DNA from: Bolinopsis microptera
Lineage: Eukaryota > Ctenophora > Tentaculata > Lobata > Bolinopsidae
NCBI RefSeq assembly: GCF_026151205.1
Contig: NC_087077.1
Location: 13,862,983-13,926,982 of the forward strand
Reading direction: 5' to 3'
Length of the DNA: 64,000 nt
Of this stretch, positions 29,801 to 41,800 are shown one piece after another (positions within the stretch are counted from its first letter, which is position 1; each line of letters begins with the position of its first letter). Under the pieces are notes generated by a model, which worked only from the letters and a program-made list of their open reading frames with translations, was not told the origin of the DNA and did not search any database. The translations under genes and the position numbers were made by a program.

Positions 29801-32800
29801 AGTACGCTCTCTCACAATTTTCTGTAAGCTCTCGGAATTTTATTGTGTTTTTCGAAGTTTAGCTTAGGAGAATTCCAGCAACTTAAAACTTACCCGCGAT
29901 ACCATTGCAACATGTTAGGGATGCAGGTGTCGTCATAACAAGGCCGCTCAATAATTATATATTCTTAAACGTGAAAGTGAACTCACAATTCATAGTTACA
30001 TGTTATATATTGCTGTACTCGAATATAATCATATTAATACAATTTTCCAAACTTAATGAACAAATCCCACCTGACATCCATTATGCACGGTCGTGACCAC
30101 ACGTTCGAATAACCAATTATTTTGAAATTTGTCTCGGAACAACAGGTCATTAGTTTTCAACATAGATCGCGAAATTTTTACTGTAGAATCGTAAATAGAA
30201 TTTGATACTTTTACCACCTGACGTTTGTTATTATAGATCAGTTAGCATGTTGGTTGTGGTATAATAATTTGCTCTCTTTGAGAACCTTGATGACAATTTT
30301 CATGAAGATTTTCATAATTTACACTGAAAAATAGACGCTCATAACTTTTGATTTACTTTCATGAATTTAGACTTTGATGGTGAGAAACCAATGACTTACA
30401 AAGAGTCAACCATTGTTAGAATCAAACGTAATCTTACTACAGACGATCCCAGAAAATCGCCCACCGGTGCTCATCTTCAATAATCTTTAATTATTTCACC
30501 GTCTTGTTGGTTCTTAGTTTGCAGTCCTAAGAACTACCACATTTTGAAATTCTGCATTTTTTGAAATCGTGATTTTCCAGTTTGATTTTGTTGTTGGTAT
30601 TCGACCAAATTCGTGATAATTTGATCAATCAAATAGTAAACCTAAACCCTTTTGATTGAAAGCTTAAAACAATTTGAGATTGCCTTAAAGAAAATTTGTT
30701 GATGATTGTTCACTCTTTCCCTCTATCATTTCTGCAGATTTTTATTGCTACTTAACTTTCTATGGGCAGAGAGAATTGGGTGTCAATCATTGAACTAATT
30801 AAATTACGCCCCCAATAAACCGATTCCTCATTAATCACTGTTTAGCACGGATTGCGAAAGACCCAGAATGACAGATCAGACTACCTCGAGTACAGCTCCC
30901 TACACCGGAACTGAATATCCTTACGTTTACTGGCCATTTAGTTCCATATCAGTCTTCTGCTTCTGCCTCGGTGTCCCAGTCAACCTTTTTTCTGTTGCTT
31001 ACTTCGTTTCCAAAAACAAGAAAAGACCGACATACGTGTGTCTCCTTTATATATTTATGAACACGGTAGATCTGGCGATATGTTTCCTCTGCCTCCCTAT
31101 GTCAATGACTAACTTATCAAATGGAAAACAACTTTTCTTCTCTGTCAGCTTCCTGTGTAACATATGGGGCTATCTATGGCAGATTCTGATAAGATTGTCA
31201 GTGTTTGCAGTCGGACTGATGAGTATTTGCCGGACTATTTCCCTCTCGCTGCCGTTCTTAACACTTACAAAACGACACCTTCTAATTCCTGTTGTCATAT
31301 ATTTGGTGGTACTGCTGGTACAACAGTCTATCCCTTGGTGGTTCGGGAAGAGATACAATTTCTGGAATAGCACATGCTCCTGGAGTATCTGGTTCTCTGG
31401 TACGGAGTATAAAGTTATGCTCATGTTCTTAATATTACTGCCCTTTATACTGCCCTTATTTCCAATTGTCATCAGTTGCTTGATATCAGTTGTGAAACTG
31501 AAGACTTCTGTGACTCACTTTGATTCTGGTAATACAAAAGTTGGGCACGAGCACGCTGCAAGAGCTAAGAAAAACAAAAGATCAGCAACAATTACCATAG
31601 TCATGCTAACAGTCGCATACATCGTATTCAATTTACCCTACTGCCTGCTGATGCTTGATGAACTGGTCTACAGTTTAAGCGAAGGGAAAGCAAACATTAT
31701 CCGATCATTGTTTAACTGGTCAAAAACTCCTTATTATCTGGAGATCTACTCCTTCTTCATCCAATACTCAATCCCGCTTAACAGCACAGTGAACCCTCTT
31801 ATATACATTCTGAGGATCAAGAGTCTCAGATGCTACATTCGGAACGCTCTGACTTGCGGAGGGATAACTCCGCCTAAGACAAATATCTCCTATTCGATGC
31901 AAACGATTACAAGCAAGCTCAGGCCTAAACATAGAATTTCAGCCTCAAGAAATTCTAAACTTTTGCCACGCTGACTTGATCTCACGAAGGACGTTATTCT
32001 TTGATTGCATGAATCCCGATAGATAACTGCATGAATCCCAATAGATAATTTTTATTATGATTACGAAATTATTAAGACAGTAGAACAGCTTTTATTTTAC
32101 ACAATGTTTTTTTTTCGGCGCCATGGTTCGTATCCATCTTTTATTTATTTCAATTTTCGAGAAAAACGTCTACATTACAGCAGACTTTTTGATGTTGTTA
32201 CTGTAATCAGTACCGGCTCTTCACACGACTAGAAAATAAGAGTCACGTGTCATATGAATAGTAATTAGTGAGACCTATAACAGATGGCCCTAAAATCATC
32301 GGATGATGATTAATCACTCTACGATCGACTGTCACGTGACTTTATCACCCGTTCTCTAGGTGGCCCTGAATGTCTAATGTCTATCTGAAACCCTCTAATG
32401 AGTCCAATCTGATCCCAACCCTCACCCTCACCCATTCCCTTACAAAAGCATACAGTATACTGAAACCCTACCCATAACGAAAATTAGAGTAACTTCCTTA
32501 TATGGTCATAATATGACTCATATCATAATATGACTCATATCAAGACAGTTTTTCGTCATTATCTCGCCAGGGGAGCATTTTAACCCTATATCAGGGGGAA
32601 GGGGTGATTCGGAATCAGCATCCGAAAATACATTGATTCAAGGTGGTTTCAACAGCTCTTACTAATTCGCTCGCCTAAAAATTTCACGTGACTTTGGTTT
32701 TTATGGTTTTTGCAGCCGTAAAAAACGGTTTAACATAAACCCTAATCCCAACCCTAACCCTAACCATAACCAAAAATACACCAATTTCATACCCAAAGAG

Positions 32801-35800
32801 CCTAGCCTTTTCACAAGAATTTTCTTAAAATTTGGGCGAGCGATTTAGTAGAAGCGGGTTTAGTAGAAGCGGGTTTCTATTCAACTGTCTTTTAGAAAAA
32901 TCTCGAAGATCGAGTGTAGCACGCTCGAAAATCATTAATAATACTGTTAGTGTTACTAAGATCTGACCTATAATTAGCTTTAAGGCGTGCTTCATCGACA
33001 ATGAGCCGCGCATAACATGACTGAAGGATGGTTTTTAGCGCTTATTTCGGCAAGCAAAAGAGCGATTAGAATCACATAATCGGTAAACTTCCCTCAATCC
33101 AATCCAAACAAAATTTTAACCGAAAATTCGAACACTTAAAAAAAAAGTTTGGGCATATTCAACCATCAGACATTATGTTGTAGTTCAAATTATATTATTA
33201 TTAGCTGCTTTTGCTTTTCCGGCCGGCCGCCGCGCGCGGGATCAAAAGGGGTTGTAGCGTGTGTCAAGACGAAACTCACTTATCATTCCAAAAAAGTATA
33301 ATGACAAATTTGGTATTACCTTACTAGACTCGATCATGAATTGCTTTAAAAATGATTTTGGATACGATCCATTATGATCAAAAGTAAGCAAGCTCTGTCA
33401 CTACGATAAGTATAATATTGGCAGGGCCAGGAATCAAGGCCCGGACTAAAACACACAGAGCAGACTGGGTATAAAAAATATCAATATGGAAAAATAGTAA
33501 CCATAATGAAAGTAATTAAGTATATAGATAGTATAAAGGAGGGACAAAACGGGGCCCTTCCAGTAAGAGTAAGGAGATCCTGTGTGTTGGGTGTTCTTCT
33601 CTTCTTCTTTATTGAGGGTGGACGTGGACGGTGGATATCCAGTCTTGATTTCTATAAGGAAGGTTTTGATTTTGTGAACGTATTGTCCTGTGTATTGGAG
33701 GGGTTAATCAATCAATTAAACAATTGAATGCAAGTCATTAGTATAATATGTTCTAAGAGCGACAATGGTGAGTCGGACAGGATCGAGGTGAGCGGTAAAT
33801 TGGATCATCTCCCTCTATCAAAAACAGTTAAACCTGAAAGGAGAGCAAGTATATTCACTATAGTATATTCAATGGCTTTTTATCTAAAAGTAAAGCTTGG
33901 AAGTATTAGTAAGACAAAGAAAACGTTCCATTTCTAAAGGGATAATTAATGTTGCTTTGTAATGATATAATTTTCAATCTGAGTCTATAGTATTCTTTCA
34001 CCGCGGAGTGATAGGCTCAAATACTGCGCTGAGGTATCTGTAGGATATTATTCGTTCATCTTTGCGAGTTATTTATTCCGTACAGTAATTCGTAGATCGT
34101 TAAAATCGATGTTTAATCGAGCTAAAATGCGACCAACAAATATTTCAATTGCATCTCATAGTCATTGCCCTTTTTTATGGACCAAAATTAATATTCGATG
34201 AATAAAAGTTCGTAAAAATTGCCAAATCAAATTCGGGTAATTTGCGCTTCTCCGCCTGTAGTAGCTACAGATGCCTGGAGACTGACAATAAGGCCCTTGG
34301 GTTTCGGAGTCACATGGTGATTAGATCGTGAACAAATATTTTGAGATATTTAAATAAAGTTAAACTTTAAATAAAAACTGGTCATAATTTCCATGGCTTT
34401 CAGTTTTCTGTTATTTTCTATAGCATAAGGTTATGACCTTAAAGATGGCAATGATGGTAACATTTAATTTTAAACCGCACCTTTCCAACAATTCTTCATT
34501 AATCATTACTATCAATCAAGGATCGGAAAATGACAGATCAGACCACCTCTAGTCCCTACACCGGGACAACAACTGAATATCCTTACGTTTACTGGCCATT
34601 TAGTTTCATATCAGTCTTCTTCTTCTGCCTCGGTGTTCCAGCAAACCTCTTCTCCGCTGCTTACTTTTTATCGAAAAACACGAAAAGACCGACACACGTT
34701 TCCCTCCTTTATATGTTCATGAATATAGTAGATCTGATGATATGTTTGCTCTGTCTACCCATGGCAATGACTAACTTATCAAATGGAAAACAACTTTTCT
34801 TCTCTGTCAGCTTCCTGTGTAACATATGGGGCTATCTATGGCAGATTCTGATAAGATTGTCAGTGTTTGCAGTCGGACTGATGAGTATTTGCCGGACTAT
34901 TTCCCTCTCGCTGCCGTTCTTAACACTTACAAAACGACACCTTCTCATTCCTGTTGTCATATATTTGGTGGTACTGCTGGTACAACAGTCTATACCATGG
35001 TGGTTCGGGTACAGATATTGGTATTATCCTGAGTATAGCACATGCGCCTGGAGTATCTGGTTCAAGTTTGAGTCTACGGAGTATAAAGTTATGCTCATGT
35101 TCTTAATCTGTCTGCCCTTTATCCTACCATTATTTCCAATTGTCATCAGTTGCTTGATATCGGTTGTGAAACTGAAGACCGATACAACCCACTGTGATTC
35201 TGGTAATACTGAAGTTGGGAATATGCACCGTGCAGGAGCTCTGAAATCCAAAAGATCAGCAACTATCACCATAGTCATTCTAACAGTCGCATACATCGTA
35301 TTCAATGTACCCTACTGCTTGTTGATGCTTGATCAACTGGTCTACAGTTTAAGTGAAAGGAAAGCAAACATTATCCTAGCATGGTTTAACGAGGAAACTC
35401 CCTATTATAAAGAAATTGGCCGCTTCGTCGTCGTCTACTCAATCCCATTGAATAGCACAATCAATCCGATCATATACATATTGAGGATCGGAAATTTGAG
35501 GCGCTATATTTGGAACATCTTGACCTGCAGAAGATACGCCGATACTTCACATACCATTTCTACGGTAGGCAACACCATCAGGCACAAATTCAAAATTTCG
35601 ACTTCTAAAATGTCCAAGCCTCTGCAACTTAATTTGAGTTTAATTTTGTCACTCTTTCAAGGCCTTCTCCGAAATTAAACGCAGCGTCCCGTTCTTTTAT
35701 TTATATTTCCTCAGGGATTTCAAAACAGCCCTCGTGCAGCTAGAGGGCAGCGATTACAAGGAAATACGATTCATCTTAATCCCAACGTCTCGTCACCCGC

Positions 35801-38800
35801 ATCTTTAAAAGCAAGGAGAATAACATCACCTTGTAATTCTCCTGTTCCTATCCGGAAAAAGGCTGTGAGTCTCCCCGCAACTACAATCTGGAGCTGGAGT
35901 CCAGAAAGTGTTAGAGTGCATCTCAGAGAGACAGTGCCTCCTCCGAAGAAAAGAAGCTGCAATTAGATATATGGAGCAAAACTATAATGCTGATACTCTT
36001 TAGTCTTTCTTTTGCTATCTCTTAACTGTGAAACCTTTAAATTATCACAAAATTATAGTACCTTTAGTAGTAGTTCCTTTCTTTCCTTTATATTGTCTCT
36101 TTATTCACTATCTTGCTACTTTCATGCAATTTTCATAATTTAAAAGTTCACACTGACCCTCATGTACAATTTTAATAAACGTGCGTTATCATGGTATGAT
36201 GGTTAGGGGTCGTTCACATATTACGTAATCAATATTTTAGCAAATTTTACCCCCCTCCCCCCTTCCGTAATCAACCGTAATCAAGACCCAACCCCCCCCC
36301 CCCCTCCTGACAGCAATATTACGTAATCATGGCCTGACCCCCCCCCCCCCCCCACCTTGTCTTTTTTTTCTAGAAAAAACTTTTCGCTACGTTTCATGAT
36401 CATGCTATCATGATGAGCCGAAATCATTGTTATGATATCCGGCCAAGCAACTTCTAAAATACTTACTATTATAGCCGGATATTCGATCAATTTCTAAATT
36501 TCATCACTATCAGAGTGAAATTGAGTGGAATTTGAATTAAAATATTGTCAAATTGTTATTATTCTAGAGGGTAAAAAAGAAAATTTGATTACGTAATCAA
36601 CGGCCGAAACCCTTCCCCCCCCCCCCGCCGTAATCAACCGTAAGCATTTGGAAACCCCCCTCACCCCTCGGCTGATTACGTAATATGTGAACGACCCCTT
36701 ATGATGGGTAAATGGTACAATAATTTAAATCATAACTATCAATCAAGGATCGAAAAATGACATTAAATTCCACCGGGACAACAAGGGCCGGGACAACAAG
36801 CACCTCGACAACAACTGAATATCCTTACGTTTACTGGCCATTTAGTTCCATATCAGTCTTCTGCTTCTGCCTCGGTGTTCCAGCAAACCTCTTCTCCGCT
36901 GCTTACTTTTCATCGAAAAACTCGAAAAGACCGACACACGTTTCCCTCCTTTATATATTCATGAATATAGTAGATCTGATGATATGTTTGCTCTGTCTAC
37001 CCATCGCAATGACTAACTTATCAAATGGAAAAGAGCTTTTCTTCTCTGTCAGCTTCCTGTGTAACATATGGGGCTATCTATGGCAGATTGTGATAAGATT
37101 GTCAGTGTTTGCAGTCGGACTGATGAGTATTTGCCGGACTCTTTCACTCTCGCTGCCGTTCTTAACACTAACAAAACGACACCTTCTCATTCCTGCTGTC
37201 ATATATTTGGTGGTACTGCTGGTACAACAGTCTTTACCATGGTGGTTCGGGACGGTATAATTACTTTCCTGAGTATAGCACATGCGCCTGGAGTATCTGG
37301 TTCTCTGGCACGGAGTTTATAGTTATATACATATTCTTTATATTTCTGCCCTTTATCCTGCCCTTATTTCCAATTGTCATCAGTTGCTTGATATCAGTTG
37401 TGAAACTAAAGACCGATACAACCCACTGTGACTCTGGTAATACTGAAGTTGGGAATATGCACCGTGCAGGAGCTCTGAAATCCAAAAGATCAGCAACTAT
37501 TACCATAGTCATTCTAACAGTTGCATACATCGTATTCAATGTACCCTTCTGCCTGCTGATGCTTGATCAGTTGGTCTCAAGTTTAAGCGAAGAGAAAGCA
37601 AACATTATCAAAGCATGGTTTAACGAGGAAACTCCCTATTATAAAGAAATTGGCCGCTTCGTCGTCGTCTACTCAATCCCATTGAATAGCACAATCAATC
37701 CGATCATATACATCTTGAAGATCGGTAATTTGAGGCGCTATATTTGGAACATCTTGACCTGCAGAAGATACGCCGATACTACACATACCATTTCTACGGT
37801 AGGCAATAACATCAGCAACAAATTCAAAATTTCGACTTACATAACGTCCAAGCCTCTGCAACTTAATTTGAGTTTAATTTTGTCACTCTTTCAAGGCCTT
37901 CTCCGAAATTAAATGCAGGGTCCCGTTTTTTATTTACATTTCCTCAGGGATTTCAAAACAGCCCTCGTGCAGCTAGAGGGCAGCGATTACAAGGAAATAT
38001 GATTCATCTTAATCCCAACGTCTCGTCACCCGCATCCTTAAAAGCAAGGAGAATAGTATCACCTTGTAATTCTCTTGTTGTTATCCGGAAAAAGGCTGTG
38101 GGTCTCCCCGCAACTACAATCTGGAATCCAGAAATGAGAGTCCATCTCAGAGAGACAGTGCCTCCTCCGGAGAAAAGAAGCTGCAATTAGATATAGTTAT
38201 ATGGAGCAAAACTATGATGCTGATACTCTTTAGTCTTTCTTTTGCTATCTCTTAACTGGGAAACCTTTAAATTATCGCAAAATTATAGTACCTTTAGTAG
38301 TAGTTCCTTTCTATCCTTTATATTGTCTCTTTCTTCACTATATTGCTACTTTCATGCAATTATCACAATTTAGAAGTTCACACTGACCCTCATCTACAAT
38401 TTTAATAAACGTGCGTTATCATGGTTATGATCAATGATGGTTAAATGGTATAGGTACAATGATTATACTGTAACAAAATTGCACCTTCTTCTGCTATTAC
38501 CCACAGCTATTCTTCGGAATGTTTCTCTGCGATCTGCAGATTTTCTTTTTCTCTTTTATGTTTTATACAGCTCGCCTATTCATGATCCGGTTTTGATGAG
38601 AAATTATATCTTGTTTGATATATCTATACTTTTTTACTTCTCTGCATCAACCCATTAAATTACAAAAAAGGATGGACATACATTGATCTGGTGTAAGTAT
38701 GAGAAGTTATTATTTATATTCTGACATTATTGTCTAATATTACACGGTCGATCATTTTCATCCGTTTTTAAATACCCAGTGGTCATGAAAAATATCAATT

Positions 38801-41800
38801 TCTCCAGTAAATTCTTATTTTCTAAATAAATAGATACCAAAAACTCCAAGTTGTTATTCCTCTTTTGATGCAGTAGATGATAAACCTCTGAAATATTTCA
38901 GTACAGCGGAGTAGTTGTCCTAACTTCCAGAGTGATGTTCACACCGAGATAGTATCAGCAGGACATGTCTTATCTCACCAGATAACAGGACTCAAGAAGG
39001 GGGTTTGTTTTTACTTCACCGTCCAGGCTGGGAATATCAAGGGCTTCGGAGCACCCTCGCCAATTTTAAAGTGAGTGATTTTTGTTATATTTTGTTTTTT
39101 AAATACATGTTTATCGGCATCAAATAACAGCACAGCTTGCCATTTTAACCCTCACCATTGTAATTTGTCTGAGACGTTTCCACCAAACTTTCTATCACCG
39201 TGCTTCTTGGACATTCCATCTGTTACATAATATGTGTATCTCGTTAACAAAATTGACTGGGTGATTATGTGACACGACACCTTAATTGGGCACCCTTAAC
39301 AATTCCCATAATGTTTAACGGGGTAGTTAACGGGGTCACCTTATCACGTGATTAGGTAAACCAATCACCTGATCACACGTAATGAATAAACTCGTTATGC
39401 TTCATATCTCGGTCATCTGAGAAGCTACAGTTCTAATTCTTTCAGGACAAACGTAATTCGAATGGCCAAACACAATTCAATAACATTTAGCTTGATCCGA
39501 CTATCCAAACTATCAAATAAATGTGAAAATGAACCTCAATTTGAAAAAAATGAACGCGAATATTTTACGAGTTGACAAATTCCTCGAACCAGTGGTGGTA
39601 CTAAGTCATACCAGAAGGAAGTATTTCAATTGGGCACTCAGTGACTGAGCTATTAAGGCCAACGTTTGCACACTGACTTTTGGCCCACCCTGTATTAATT
39701 ATGATAATAATATCATCACATCATACTTACAAACCCCACAGCTTTATAATACCCGATCTCAGATGTACCCCGTCACACTGGTCCGACAATGCTCCACCTA
39801 CAGACCCACTCTCCCACCAGAGCAAGTGTTCCAACATGCTCTCAGATCTCCGGACCCACTTCAACTACCTCTTCCCCACCCTACTCTCTCAGACACCTAC
39901 CAAGTGTAAACCTCGGAGCAAGAGCCTCAGTAGGATATTTACTACTCCTAAATTTGTTAAGAACTTGAATAGGTGGGTTTGAGACTTGTTGAGATGAGCT
40001 TTTCAACATATTACGTAATCAGCTGAGGGGGGGGGGGGGGTTTTCCAAATGATTACGCTAGTGTAATTTTGACAAAATAACTATGTGTAAAACTGATTAC
40101 GGAGGGGGGAGGGGGTAAAAATCTTCCAAAAAAAATGATTACGTAATATGTGAACGACCCCTTAGTCGGATTCATTTATTGCTTTAGTTTGTTTAATGGT
40201 TGGTCAATATATTGCCTGAATCAAGTAATAAATTGTGAAAGAAGTATTTTTGTATTAACATTTCCATTAATTTCAGATCTCTGTACCTATCAGTCGTGCA
40301 CTGCACTCAGAATGGAAAAGTATTGTTGACAGACTTTGATAAACTACCCACCATCGAGGTAACTTTAAAACAAAAGGTCTTCGTTGTCCACACTTGAGCA
40401 GATTAGTCATCAGTGCAATAATGCTATTGATGAAGATATTTAAAGATCGTTTTGATCTTCTGCCGATTTTGCCCCATTTCCATGCCATATTTCCCAATTC
40501 TGAATTATCTAAAAATATCTTTTCCCAGGTAGAGGATCTAGTGACAGCACCATCCGCTGAAACGGAACTATTGTGGCTGTTCAAACATGCCCTGGCAGGT
40601 TGGCCTTCAACCCGGGAGCTGAGAGAAGAACTGACTCCACACGAGGGGGTCGGGGGTATAGGGCTCAGATACAAACTACTCTCTGCTGCTATATATCTTC
40701 AGGTACTATTAAGTTTCAATTCAGATTATATCATTATACACTAGATTTTCTCCTTCTACTAGTATTATCGTCACTGATCCTAAGATTAAGATTCAATATT
40801 AATTGATGATCTGTCTTAATTCTAATAAGGCAATTATTTCAGGATTGTTTAAGTTCTAATGACTTGGGTATACCTTACTATCGACTTGTAAAGAAAAACG
40901 GCCAGCTCCTGATTCTACTGATCAAGACTGTTGATCCGTCCACTCCGCCATTTGGTGGCATCCACTTTAGGAACTTATCCACCTTGACTTCCGGGATTGT
41001 TCAACCTAAAGATGCCTTCGACATAGCACACCTTAACGCCTCAGACCTCCAGACAGTTTACGAGCAATTCGAACAACCACCTACTCCAGGACTATTCGTA
41101 GGACTCCTCCTTTTCAAGATGAAAGGAGAAGAGCTGGAGATAGTGGTGGACAAGTCATGTCCTCTGCTGCCACCACTGGAGTATGTCAGAGAGGTGGGTC
41201 ACGTGACTATGGAAGAGTGGGACTGTCTCCGGAGGGCGCAACTCGGGGGTGCTGGCAACAGCGTACTCTGTAAACAGGTATCTGCTGCAGCTTGTGCTTT
41301 GCTCTCCCGGGTCCATGACACCGAATCAGATATTGACAATTATGCTATCTTCACAAAAACTATCATCGAAATCGGGGGTACTTCAGTTATCTTGATAATC
41401 CCGCCCCAAGTTGTAGCTCCCCTCGGGTATGATGGAGATATTGACGGCACAATATCCGTCCCTCTCCAGAACTATGAGATCTTCCTGAACCGAGTCTGTC
41501 GGGGTGATCTGACCAGATCAATGCTGCACGTGACAACTCACATGAACACGTGTCACGCCATCCTCGTCCAGATGATCAGACAGACAATCAGCACTGACCA
41601 ATCAGAACAACTCAGACTTTGCCAGGACAAGTTTAAGAAAATGCACGAGGAGATGTGTGGGGTTTGGTCCGAGTATTGCAGTTTCTCTAAAGTCCTGAGC
41701 GAGTGTATGAAGGAGGGGGACCAGTGTGTCAGGAGTATATCTGATCTCCTCCGCTACGCTCCCAACTCCCCTGCTACCTCCATCAGCGACACCCTGACCT

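Noticed and set aside
31170-31472. Minus-strand and shifted frames inside the GPCR genes
   Set aside because: They recur in the same place in all three paralogues because the receptor DNA is conserved; the sense frame has all seven TM landmarks.
39680-39982. A separate 100-codon gene
   Set aside because: Its central part is exon 12 of the ANKFN1-like gene, with matching splice phases and the CTPSHWSD motif.
40394-40806. 116- and 77-codon frames around exon 14
   Set aside because: They extend beyond the splice sites of exon 14 or are in another frame; exon 14 explains the coding signal.
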